Shown here: piece after piece, positions 1 through 5,672 of the stretch | Numbering within the stretch: position 1 is the stretch's first letter | How the letters are laid out: each line of letters opens with the position of its first letter | Virus record (IMG/VR): IMGVR_UViG_3300025102_000127 | Coordinates: 1 to 33,946 of that record | DNA: 33,946 nucleotides | Reading direction: 5' to 3' (one strand) | Source: a virus | Translations under genes and position numbers: made by a program | The notes under the pieces: model-generated | The model's database searches: none | Seen by the model: the letters and a program-made list of their open reading frames with translations, nothing else | What the model was told of the DNA's origin: nothing

Positions 1-297
1 GGAGATATAGTAGGGGCCGTCTTCTTAGGGTCAAGTTGTGAATGTGAAGTTATTGAAATCACAGACAAGAAGAGTAAACTGTATAAATTAAGAATGAAAT
101 CAGGAACAATACTACCTGGAGTAACCTGGTTTAAAAATTTAGATGCAAAACAAAAGAAAAATAAGCCATGGCATATAGTAAAATACTTAGGACATAAAGA
201 ACCTAAAGTCATTGAGAAGGATAGTATTCAGAAAGCAGACTTAGACAAAGCTATAGCTAAACAAAAGAAATTCTTACGAGGTGAAATCAAGGACTAG
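1..297 (+). CDS. 3' part of a hypothetical protein gene, start outside window
   Basis: The reading frame is open from base 1 to the TAG at 295-297, so at least 98 residues of a longer protein are present. The first ATG (94) lies inside the frame and has no ribosome binding site, so I treat it as internal. The visible part starts hydrophobic (GDIVGAVFLGS) and ends in a lysine-rich helical tail (KADLDKAIAKQKKFLRGEIKD). I do not recognise the family. It ends just before the late-promoter-like motif at 300-314, so it belongs to the preceding transcription unit. Confidence 0.7.
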   Translation, partial: GDIVGAVFLGSSCECEVIEITDKKSKLYKLRMKSGTILPGVTWFKNLDAKQKKNKPWHIVKYLGHKEPKVIEKDSIQKADLDKAIAKQKKFLRGEIKD

Positions 298-299
298 TG

Positions 300-314
300 C
301 ATATTTATTATAAA
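300..314 (+). promoter_or_regulatory. late-type promoter motif (copy 1)
   Basis: CATATTTATTATAAA begins three bases after the preceding stop codon and 27 bases before the ATG at 342. It is one of six copies of a CATATTTATWTTAAA motif found only in front of probable virion genes. There is no TTG element 20 bases upstream, consistent with a phage late promoter that uses only an extended -10 region. Confidence 0.55.
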
Positions 315-341
315 ATTATTAGAGAATATTAGGGAACAACT

Positions 342-1292
342 ATGAAGATATCAAAGTTAAAAGAAATAATAAAAGAAGAATACTATAATATTCTTAATGA
401 AGCATTTGCAGACCCAATTATTAGAAAAGTATCAAAGATGGGTGGTATCAAAGCAAGTAGATATAATAACTGGTTCAAGCGTTTTGCACATACACATAGT
501 ATAGCATGGGATAAACTTCCTGCAGGAACATTAAATAAATCAACTAACATGAATGATCCTATGATCAAGACAGGATTGGTATTCTGGGTTAATACACAAA
601 GAAAACAAAATCCATATGGTGGAGGTAGATATTGGGATACAACTATACCGGAAGGTGTTATGGCTGTGACATTAATGGGTAAAGTTCAATATGATGGCCG
701 TGAAGGAGTTGGACCAAAAGGTGTAAGTAAATACGGTGATGCATCAGGACATGGTAAACGTGGAACATTACAACTTAAAAAATTAAAAGAAATAGCTGAT
801 GAAATTTATGTAATGGATTTTGAATCATTCAGAGGTGGAACTAAAGCATTGAAAGCTAAAAGAGCTGAATTAAAATTAGGTAAAGATAAATTCAAAGATG
901 CGCCATCATGGAGGCGTGCAAATCTTAAAAGATATAAAGATATTCTAAATGCAAGAGTAGGAACAAGAGATAATGTAGATGCAATGGTTGCTAAGATAGT
1001 TAAGTTTGCAAATGATGCAGTTGCAGAAGGAATGGCGGTAATTAAAGTAGGTAGATATGATGAATTAGTAACTCATATTAATGGGAATGAAGTTGCAATG
1101 AAAGATGTTACATCTGCAATGTCAAGATCATTGAGATACTATGGTGAATATATAAGACAAGATAATGCTGCAGAAAGAGAAAAGGAATCAGGATATGGAT
1201 CTTATAACCAAGATGCATCAAAAGAGACTGCAGGATATATTAAACAAATATTAAAAGCATTTGAAACAGGTAAAGGAGTTGATAGATTTTAA
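342..1292 (+). CDS. probable virion protein with shared N-terminal helix
   Basis: This 316-residue basic protein has no family I recognise. Residues 6-21 (LKEIIKEEYYNILNEA) form an amphipathic helix that matches, in the same register, residues 6-21 of the 4382-4681 protein, and in a shifted register the N termini of the proteins at 3981 and 19780. After the helix there is a mixed region with a basic stretch at about 165-205 and a helical C terminus. T4 internal head proteins carry a short N-terminal capsid-targeting helix removed by the prohead protease, and this resembles that arrangement; that role is inference. The gene has a late-type motif upstream and no strong Shine-Dalgarno sequence (GGGAAC ten bases before ATG). 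Confidence 0.75.
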   Translation: MKISKLKEIIKEEYYNILNEAFADPIIRKVSKMGGIKASRYNNWFKRFAHTHSIAWDKLPAGTLNKSTNMNDPMIKTGLVFWVNTQRKQNPYGGGRYWDTTIPEGVMAVTLMGKVQYDGREGVGPKGVSKYGDASGHGKRGTLQLKKLKEIADEIYVMDFESFRGGTKALKAKRAELKLGKDKFKDAPSWRRANLKRYKDILNARVGTRDNVDAMVAKIVKFANDAVAEGMAVIKVGRYDELVTHINGNEVAMKDVTSAMSRSLRYYGEYIRQDNAAEREKESGYGSYNQDASKETAGYIKQILKAFETGKGVDRF

Positions 1293-1309
1293 TATAAAGG
1301 GTTATAATC

Positions 1310-1444
1310 ATGGCAGTTAGAAATTCATTCACTCATATTCAGAAGAAGCATAAGAAAAGACCTGGTGTACATTCCAAGTCTAAAACATCTAACTGTAAAA
1401 ATTCTAGACATTATAAGAAAAAATATAGAGGTCAAGGTAGATAA
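1310..1444 (+). CDS. 44-residue very basic protein
   Basis: A short frame from ATG 1310 to TAA 1442-1444 encodes 44 residues, about 40 percent of them Lys, Arg or His. The C-terminal part is dominated by K/R/S/N (HSKSKTSNCKNS...YKKKYRGQGR). It lies 17 bases after the previous stop, with an A/G-rich AAAGGG upstream, and 21 bases before the next gene, so it fits the operon. The composition suggests binding to nucleic acid, perhaps packaged DNA or ribosomes, but I cannot assign a function. I believe similar short basic proteins occur in other marine T4-like phages, but this is from memory. Confidence 0.7.
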   Translation: MAVRNSFTHIQKKHKKRPGVHSKSKTSNCKNSRHYKKKYRGQGR

Positions 1445-1465
1445 TATAAAATTAGGGTCAATATT

Positions 1466-1678
1466 ATGGGTCATTGGGAAGATTTTTGGTGGGAAATCAC
1501 CGAATCAATAAATTCAAAAGGTTTAAAAAAAGAATTTGATGCACAATTGAAAAAAATGAATCATCAAGAAGAACATAGATACAAAGAAACTCGTGAAAAG
1601 TGGAGATACGCTCACGATAAAGTTATAAAAACAGAAAAAAATGAAAGCAATACTAGGAAACTTCAAAAAAATATCTGA
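1466..1678 (+). CDS. small charged helical protein
   Basis: This 70-residue protein is rich in Lys and Glu with a Trp-rich start (MGHWEDFWWEI), and is probably one long helix or coiled coil. It has AGGGTC about 13 bases before ATG. Its 3' end overlaps the next gene by 38 bases in another frame (next ATG at 1641), which is unusual for this compact but mostly non-overlapping region. It ends in TGA, so TGA is a normal stop in this genome. No family recognised. Confidence 0.6.
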   Translation: MGHWEDFWWEITESINSKGLKKEFDAQLKKMNHQEEHRYKETREKWRYAHDKVIKTEKNESNTRKLQKNI

Positions 1679-2147
1679 AACAGAATTTCATCTTAAGAAA
1701 ACATTACAATTTGCTAAAGTAGGACTGGATACAGATGGAAACGTACGTACAATTGACTACGAAGATAAACAAAATATTGAAATAGGTGATATTTTAACTC
1801 ATTTAGATCAAGATTATGAGATAAAAAATATTAATACTGATAAATTTGATTATTTACAGGTAGAAGTAGCAGCTGTTGTACAAGAACAAGACGTACCTGA
1901 TAAATCAAACTTTGTTCCTAGAAAAATGTCTCCTAGAAAACCTAAAAAACGACCTGTAGTTGTAGAACCAATACCATTACCAGAAGATAAAGTAGAAAAA
2001 ATTCTAGAAAAATTAGAAGAATCTAAAACAGAGTTTACAAAAACTGTTAAACCAACGCCTATGGTTACTAAAACCCATAAACGTGGTGTAATTAAACGGT
2101 TAGCTGGATGGATTTCCTCTAAACTATCATCATATTCCAATAGTTAA
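1641..2147 (+). CDS. hypothetical protein with beta-rich N-terminal domain
   Basis: The 168-residue protein has an N-terminal half (about 1-80) that looks like a small beta-rich domain (GNFKKISETEFHL, GDILTHLDQDYEIKNI, LQVEVAAVVQ). A proline- and lysine-rich linker follows (about 92-115, PRKMSPRKPKKRPVV), then a helical basic tail. The ATG at 1641 lies within the end of the preceding gene with no Shine-Dalgarno sequence, so translation is probably coupled. No later ATG would retain the N-terminal domain. Function unknown; a small virion or head accessory protein is plausible from the neighbours. Confidence 0.65.
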   Translation: MKAILGNFKKISETEFHLKKTLQFAKVGLDTDGNVRTIDYEDKQNIEIGDILTHLDQDYEIKNINTDKFDYLQVEVAAVVQEQDVPDKSNFVPRKMSPRKPKKRPVVVEPIPLPEDKVEKILEKLEESKTEFTKTVKPTPMVTKTHKRGVIKRLAGWISSKLSSYSNS

Positions 2148-2160
2148 TTCCTTCCTTCTC

Positions 2161-2175
2161 CATATTTATATTAAA
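2161..2175 (+). promoter_or_regulatory. late-type promoter motif (copy 2)
   Basis: CATATTTATATTAAA lies 13 bases after a stop codon and 20 bases before ATG 2196, followed by a strong AGGAGA ribosome site. This copy matches the consensus exactly. Confidence 0.6.
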
Positions 2176-2195
2176 ATAATAATAGGAGATTTAGT

Positions 2196-2915
2196 ATGTG
2201 GCCAATAGTAGTAGGTGCAGCACTTTTAGCAAGAAGAAGGAGAAAAAGACGTAGACCAAAAGTAACGGTTAATCGTCCACCTTCACCTGGAACATCAGGT
2301 CCTATTGATGCGGCATATGATAATTTAATATCTGCATTTAAAAGACCTCCAGTTAAAGGAATTCCTCCTGGTAATGGATATGTTATGATTACTAATAGAG
2401 ATGATCATGAAAAACAATTTTTAGGTCGTGTATTAGATTTTGATGTTAATAGAGGATTTATGGGTAGAGGTGAATCTGAAAAAGTTTTATTAGATGGTCA
2501 TGTTATATATGAAACTCAAATACGTGGAGCATCATTACGTAAATTACAAGAACGTTTTATGGAACTATTTGAAGTAGAACAATTATCTGGATCGCAAGTT
2601 GCAAATATATTAGCAGAAGATGAAGATGATCCAATGATGTTTGGAGATACAGCTGATATGGATTCTGCTATAGAAGATAGGATTGATGCTGAATTAGATG
2701 AGTTAAGAGAACAAATGGAGGAGGAATATGCAGAACGATTTGAACGTGAATATCAAGCTAGATTCAAACAAGAATATCCTGGTAAGTTTAGTGATGATTA
2801 TCAAGAACATTATACTGATATGGTTCAAGAAGAATTAGATGATGTGGTAGATGACCATGAAGATCTTTATCATGAATATATTGTAACTCCTAAACATATA
2901 AGATATAAAAGGTAA
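2196..2915 (+). CDS. probable virion protein, hydrophobic-polybasic N terminus; paralogue of next gene
   Basis: This 239-residue protein opens with a short hydrophobic run (WPIVVGAALLA), then a polybasic cluster (RRRRKRRRPK, about 13-22) and a proline-rich linker. Residues about 62-128 form a domain repeated in the next protein: NRD..., GR.LDF, VLLDGHVIYE and LQERFMELFE line up with NRE..., GRDLEF, VYLDGNLIFQ and LQRSFKDAFE. The C-terminal 100 residues are a highly acidic, probably coiled-coil region. A late-type motif and AGGAGA precede the ATG. The basic N terminus could bind DNA or membrane. I do not recognise a named family. Confidence 0.75.
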   Translation: MWPIVVGAALLARRRRKRRRPKVTVNRPPSPGTSGPIDAAYDNLISAFKRPPVKGIPPGNGYVMITNRDDHEKQFLGRVLDFDVNRGFMGRGESEKVLLDGHVIYETQIRGASLRKLQERFMELFEVEQLSGSQVANILAEDEDDPMMFGDTADMDSAIEDRIDAELDELREQMEEEYAERFEREYQARFKQEYPGKFSDDYQEHYTDMVQEELDDVVDDHEDLYHEYIVTPKHIRYKR

Positions 2916-2918
2916 GTT

Positions 2919-3530
2919 ATGGCATACGGATATGAATTTCAAAATAGAGAAAATGATACCCTATATAAAGGAAGGGATTTAGAATTTGTTATAGATGATG
3001 AAAACGATCTAGGAGAAGTATACTTAGATGGTAATTTAATATTCCAACAAACAGAAGTATATTCTGATCAAGACTTGCAACGTAGTTTTAAAGATGCATT
3101 TGAAACTGTACAATCTGAAGATGGTACTTTAGACCGAGATTCGTTTGATACAGATGAAATAGGAATGGATAAAGAACCTGTATTTGTATCTGATGATGAA
3201 ATAGACGTTGATGATGAATTAGAGGCTATTGGAGAAGATGATGATATAGATTATGACGATCCAGGATTACAAGAAGGTATGTATACTGCAGGTGGTGAAT
3301 ATGCAACTGTAGATGGAAGAGAATTTATAGGAGATTATCATCTACACCCAAAATATGGTGCAATGATAGGAAAGTTCCATTCAGATAGACCACATGGAAG
3401 ATTGGTAGAATTAGATATCACAGATGTTCAAGCAATTCGTGATATGGGAAGAGACCCATTTACAGCGATTGATTATACAACAGATATGGATGAAGAAGAA
3501 TTTGGTGATTTAGATGATGGAAATTACTAG
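2919..3530 (+). CDS. acidic paralogue with His-rich motif
   Basis: The 203-residue, strongly acidic protein begins three bases after the preceding stop. Residues about 5-65 are the same domain as residues 62-128 of the upstream protein. Residues 70-118 are almost all Asp/Glu and small residues. Residues 132-162 carry a compact histidine motif: GREFIGDYHLHPKYGAM then GKFHSDRPHG, with H141, H143, H154 and H159. Such a spacing could bind a metal. I have an impression of similar YHxHP segments in other marine phage proteins but cannot verify it. Probably a structural protein. Confidence 0.72.
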   Translation: MAYGYEFQNRENDTLYKGRDLEFVIDDENDLGEVYLDGNLIFQQTEVYSDQDLQRSFKDAFETVQSEDGTLDRDSFDTDEIGMDKEPVFVSDDEIDVDDELEAIGEDDDIDYDDPGLQEGMYTAGGEYATVDGREFIGDYHLHPKYGAMIGKFHSDRPHGRLVELDITDVQAIRDMGRDPFTAIDYTTDMDEEEFGDLDDGNY

Positions 3531-3536
3531 CTTCAG

Positions 3537-3551
3537 CATATTTATTTTAAA
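3537..3551 (+). promoter_or_regulatory. late-type promoter motif (copy 3)
   Basis: CATATTTATTTTAAA begins six bases after a stop codon and ends 23 bases before ATG 3575. AAAGGAGAAA sits at the normal ribosome-site distance. Confidence 0.6.
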
Positions 3552-3574
3552 GAATAACTAAAAGGAGAAACGTT

Positions 3575-3760
3575 ATGAGTACAACTCAGTTATATGATAC
3601 ATTGAATAACCTTTGGGAAGAGTTTCAAGAAAATCATAGAAAATTTACCGATAAAGGTAATAAGGCAGCAGCAACAAGAGCAAGAAAGTCAATTGGTGAA
3701 ATAAAAAAATTAGTAACCGATTATAGAAAGCAATCAGTATTAGAAAGTAAAAGATCATAA
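3575..3760 (+). CDS. histone H1-like DNA-binding protein (Hc1-like)
   Basis: This 61-residue helical protein contains the segment DKGNKAAATRARKSIGEIKK at about 26-45, preceded by an acidic amphipathic helix and followed by LVTDYRKQSVLESK. This layout and the KGNKAA-TRxRKxxxEIKKL core match the small histone H1-like (Hc1-type) proteins of Bacteroidota and Chlamydia, which compact DNA. In the phage it could coat packaged DNA or remodel the host nucleoid. It has the best ribosome site of the region (AAGGAG) and its own late-type promoter, suggesting abundant late synthesis. Family assignment is from motif recognition, not a search. Confidence 0.78.
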   Translation: MSTTQLYDTLNNLWEEFQENHRKFTDKGNKAAATRARKSIGEIKKLVTDYRKQSVLESKRS

Positions 3761-3764
3761 TAAT

Positions 3765-3977
3765 ATGGCACGATTAACAAATCAACAACTGCATGATGAA
3801 CTTTTATCAATTAAAGCAGATGTAAAGGAAATTAAAATTAGATTATTAGATCCAGATGATGGAACTATATCTAGAGTTAATCGTAACACCGATTTTAGAA
3901 AAAAAGCTAATGGCGCATTATGGTCTGTATGGATCGCGGTATTAGGTATTTTAGGCAAACTAATATTTTGGAATTAA
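3765..3977 (+). CDS. small membrane protein, coiled coil plus C-terminal helix (XhlA/holin-like layout)
   Basis: The 70-residue protein has an N-terminal coiled coil (about 5-28, LTNQQLHDELLSIKADVKEIKIRLL, hydrophobic heptads), a polar hinge, and one membrane segment at about 51-68 (ALWSVWIAVLGILGKLIF). That order, coiled coil then C-terminal transmembrane helix, is the layout of the hemolysin XhlA family of lysis accessory proteins. A lysis role is therefore possible but unproven. Translation starts five bases after the previous stop (TAATAATATG) without a Shine-Dalgarno sequence. Confidence 0.72.
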   Translation: MARLTNQQLHDELLSIKADVKEIKIRLLDPDDGTISRVNRNTDFRKKANGALWSVWIAVLGILGKLIFWN

Positions 3978-3980
3978 ACA

Positions 3981-4376
3981 ATGGACGGAAAAGATTTAAA
4001 GAATAGAATTAAACAAATAATACGAGAAGAAGTTAATCAATTGATTAAAGAAGAATCGTATAAATTTGGAACACTAGCAGATCCTAAAGATATGGACCCA
4101 AACGACCCAATGGTAAAAGTATCTGGATTTGCAACTTTAAATCGATCGTCTATTAGAGGTCAGGTGGTAGATAGGTTATCTGGAGCATTAGCTACTGCAA
4201 AGGATGCAGCAAAAGGTGGACCTAATTCTTATCAAGCGTATAAACAATTACAAGATTTAATAAGTGACGCAGGTATATTATATAAATTAATTGGAGCAGA
4301 ATTAGATATAGCTAATCAATTAGAGTCAAAACGATTGAAAGGTGGTAGAAGGTCAATTCCAATTCCAAAACAATAA
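3981..4376 (+). CDS. probable virion protein with shared N-terminal helix
   Basis: The 131-residue protein starts with the helix IKQIIREEVNQLIKEE (about 10-25), closely similar to residues 10-25 of the 19780 protein and to the leaders at 342 and 4382. A short acidic, proline-containing segment (DPKDMDPNDPM) follows, then a helical domain with Ala/Gly-rich stretches and a basic C terminus (RLKGGRRSIPIPKQ). The leader suggests targeting to the same place as the other three proteins, probably the head; that is inference. The gene follows the previous stop by three bases (TAAACAATG). Confidence 0.7.
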   Translation: MDGKDLKNRIKQIIREEVNQLIKEESYKFGTLADPKDMDPNDPMVKVSGFATLNRSSIRGQVVDRLSGALATAKDAAKGGPNSYQAYKQLQDLISDAGILYKLIGAELDIANQLESKRLKGGRRSIPIPKQ

Positions 4377-4381
4377 TTATT

Positions 4382-4681
4382 ATGAAACGATCATATATTA
4401 AAGAATTAGTAAAAGAAGAATTACAAAAAATAAAAAACGAAGCTGCCGGAAGAGCAGTTTCAAGAGGTACGGTTACAGACAACACACGACTAGCAATGGT
4501 ATTATCCAGTCTAGGGAAACGTGCAAAAGGATCTTTCCAAAAAAGGAAAGTGGTTTCACAGGTGATATTGAAATTAGCTGCGGCATTGGAAATAACACCT
4601 AACGAAGTTTTAAGAGCTTACATAGATTATAAAAAAGATGCAAAAGGTGAAGCATCAACTAAGGTAAAAAAAGATGACTAA
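4382..4681 (+). CDS. small basic protein with shared N-terminal helix
   Basis: The 99-residue protein begins with IKELVKEELQKIKNEA at residues 6-21, in exact register with the 342 protein (both end the helix with NEA). The rest is basic and helical: AAGRAVSRGTV, LGKRAKGSFQKRK, then a helix QVILKLAAALEITPNEVLRAYIDYKK and a Lys-rich tail. If the leader is a cleaved targeting peptide, the remaining protein would be a roughly 78-residue basic helical protein, similar in character to T4 internal head proteins. It is the last gene before the promoter of the outer-membrane protein unit. Confidence 0.7.
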   Translation: MKRSYIKELVKEELQKIKNEAAGRAVSRGTVTDNTRLAMVLSSLGKRAKGSFQKRKVVSQVILKLAAALEITPNEVLRAYIDYKKDAKGEASTKVKKDD

Positions 4682-4684
4682 AGA

Positions 4685-4716
4685 TTTGGTACTTTGAATA
4701 ATATTTTATATATTAT
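4685..4716 (+). promoter_or_regulatory. host-type promoter TTTG-N20-TATATTAT
   Basis: TTTG (4685-4688) and TATATTAT (4709-4716) are separated by exactly 20 bases, the -33/-7 layout of Bacteroidota housekeeping promoters (consensus TTTG and TAnnTTTG). It starts four bases after the upstream stop codon and would give a leader of about 105 bases in front of the beta-barrel gene. Confidence 0.55.
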
Positions 4717-4733
4717 ACATAGTATTATGATTT

Positions 4734-4782
4734 AGGAGAAATTTACTCTACTCACGTGGAGTACATAAATTAGAGAGCTCCT
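4734..4782 (+). promoter_or_regulatory. folded 5' leader of the outer-membrane protein gene
   Basis: Three nested stems can form: AGGAG (4734-4738) with CTCCT (4778-4782), AATTTA (4740-4745) with TAAATT (4766-4771), and TACTC (4749-4753) with GAGTA (4759-4763), closing an ACGTG loop. An AGAGAG bulge lies on the 3' side. The AGGAG strand is not followed by a start codon, so this is not a sequestered ribosome site for a visible gene. It may stabilise or regulate the mRNA. Confidence 0.45.
4768..4780 (+). repeat. left arm of 13-bp inverted repeat around the outer-membrane protein gene
   Basis: AATTAGAGAGCTC is the exact reverse complement of GAGCTCTCTAATT at 5253-5265. The two arms bracket a single gene (4829-5236). 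This arm also overlaps the folded leader, so it could switch between the local hairpin and a long-range stem. Confidence 0.7.
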
Positions 4783-4792
4783 TACATAAAAA

Positions 4793-4804
4793 GCCAATAT
4801 TGGC
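4793..4804. repeat. 12-bp palindrome GCCAATATTGGC
   Basis: This is a perfect palindrome 24 bases before the ATG at 4829, just upstream of the AAAGGAG ribosome site. The same 12 bases recur at 11330-11341 at the end of uvsE. It could be a protein-binding site or a small hairpin. Confidence 0.6.
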
Positions 4805-4828
4805 ATAATAAAACAAAGGAGAAATTTT

Positions 4829-5236
4829 ATGAAAAATTTGATTTTAACATTAGCATTAGTTTTCGGTTTTACCGCAGCTAACGCTCAAACAGCAGGAGAC
4901 TGGTACGTAGGAACAGGTGATGTAGCAAATACAGCTTGGACTGAATGGTCAGTATCTCCAACAATTGGATATGGTGTAATGGAAAACCTAATGGTAGGTG
5001 CTTCAGTAAGCCAAGTAGATTCAACAGCAGATATGGATATAGACTTCCATGCAAGATATTTTGTAAAAGGATATTTTGCTTATTTAGCAACTGACGGTCT
5101 TTCTACGGAAGGAATGTCAATCGGAGCTGGTAAATTATTTACTTTAAGAAGTAATATTTACGTAGATCCTAAAATCGTTTATAATACAGGAACTAAGACT
5201 ACAAACCTTACATTAGGGTTTGGGTTTAAGTTTTAA
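4829..5236 (+). CDS. outer-membrane beta-barrel protein with signal peptide
   Basis: The 135-residue protein has a textbook Sec signal peptide (MKNLILTLALVFGFTAANA, predicted cleavage after ANA at 19/20), of the kind common in Flavobacteriia. The mature 116 residues consist of alternating polar/hydrophobic strands: WYVGTGDV, TEWSVSPTIGYGV, NLMVGASVSQV, MDIDFHARYFV, YFAYLATD, MSIGAGKLFTL, NIYVDPKIVYN and NLTLGFGFKF. The chain ends in a terminal Phe, the usual signal for outer-membrane insertion by BAM. Eight strands fit a small OmpX/OmpA-type barrel. It has AAAGGAG before the ATG, its own promoter and structured leader. A phage-made outer-membrane protein could block superinfection or alter host surface traffic. 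Exact family unknown. Confidence 0.82.
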   Translation: MKNLILTLALVFGFTAANAQTAGDWYVGTGDVANTAWTEWSVSPTIGYGVMENLMVGASVSQVDSTADMDIDFHARYFVKGYFAYLATDGLSTEGMSIGAGKLFTLRSNIYVDPKIVYNTGTKTTNLTLGFGFKF

Positions 5237-5252
5237 TTAAGTAACAGTAAAC

Positions 5253-5265
5253 GAGCTCTCTAATT
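5253..5265 (-). repeat. right arm of 13-bp inverted repeat
   Basis: GAGCTCTCTAATT pairs perfectly with 4768-4780. It lies 17 bases after the barrel gene's stop codon. Confidence 0.7.
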
Positions 5266-5266
5266 A

Positions 5267-5278
5267 GGCAATTTTGCC
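5267..5278 (+). repeat. small hairpin GGCAATTTTGCC
   Basis: GGCAA and TTGCC flank a TT loop directly after the right inverted-repeat arm. No T-run follows, so it is not an obvious terminator. Its position mirrors the palindrome at 4793-4804 that follows the left arm. Confidence 0.4.
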
Positions 5279-5310
5279 ACAAAACAATTAAATAAAAAAG
5301 AGGATAAATT

Positions 5311-5535
5311 ATGGATTCAGTAATTAAGTATGTAACCGGATTTTTCGGTGGATTGTTATCTATCATGATGGCAGTTATACCTGTATCAATCTTATGGTAT
5401 GTATTAACAGGTGGTGCTATATTTAACATGGATGTAGTAGCAAATCTTACAGCTTTAATCAATTCAATTGGTCAAGGTGGATTTGTTGGACTAGTAGTAT
5501 TAGTTATCTTAGTATCATTTTTTACTAAAAAATAA
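5311..5535 (+). CDS. small two-helix inner-membrane protein
   Basis: The 74-residue protein has two hydrophobic segments, about 8-34 (VTGFFGGLLSIMMAVIPVSI...) and about 55-71 (GGFVGLVVLVILVSFF), joined by a short loop with one Asp, and ends FFTKK. AGAGGATAAATT precedes the ATG. It shares the promoter and terminator of the outer-membrane protein gene, so the two are made together. Size and topology would also fit a class II holin, but holins normally sit with lysis genes and no endolysin is adjacent. A partner of the barrel protein is equally possible. Confidence 0.7.
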   Translation: MDSVIKYVTGFFGGLLSIMMAVIPVSILWYVLTGGAIFNMDVVANLTALINSIGQGGFVGLVVLVILVSFFTKK

Positions 5536-5558
5536 TTAGTTTAATTTGTTATATAATT

Positions 5559-5586
5559 AGAGAGGTGCACTTTTGTGCACCTTTCT
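5559..5586 (+). terminator. intrinsic terminator
   Basis: AGAGAGGTGCAC (5559-5570) pairs with GTGCACCTTTCT (5575-5586) as a 12-bp stem with one G-T pair and a TTTT loop, followed by a short pyrimidine-rich tail. It closes the transcription unit that starts at 4685. Confidence 0.8.
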
Positions 5587-5621
5587 TACTATAAACTTTT
5601 TCAAAAAAAGCTGGTAAAAGA

Positions 5622-5653
5622 TTTGGTTAATTGAGATTTTTTTCTTATCTTTA
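5622..5653 (+). promoter_or_regulatory. host-type promoter TTTG-N20-TATCTTTA
   Basis: TTTG (5622-5625) and TATCTTTA (5646-5653) are 20 bases apart, matching the Bacteroidota -33/-7 layout with one mismatch in the last base of the -7 box. It follows directly after the terminator and precedes the 5712 gene cluster. Confidence 0.6.
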
Positions 5654-5672
5654 TATAAATAAAAAAGGTAAG

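Noticed and set aside
1676-1678. Possible stop-codon reassignment, as in some large AT-rich phages.
   Set aside because: TAA, TAG and TGA all terminate genes here at expected lengths, and no gene is interrupted by an in-frame stop.
5311-5535. Firm assignment of the two-helix protein as holin.
   Set aside because: Topology and size allow it, but there is no adjacent endolysin, and it is transcribed with an outer-membrane protein gene.
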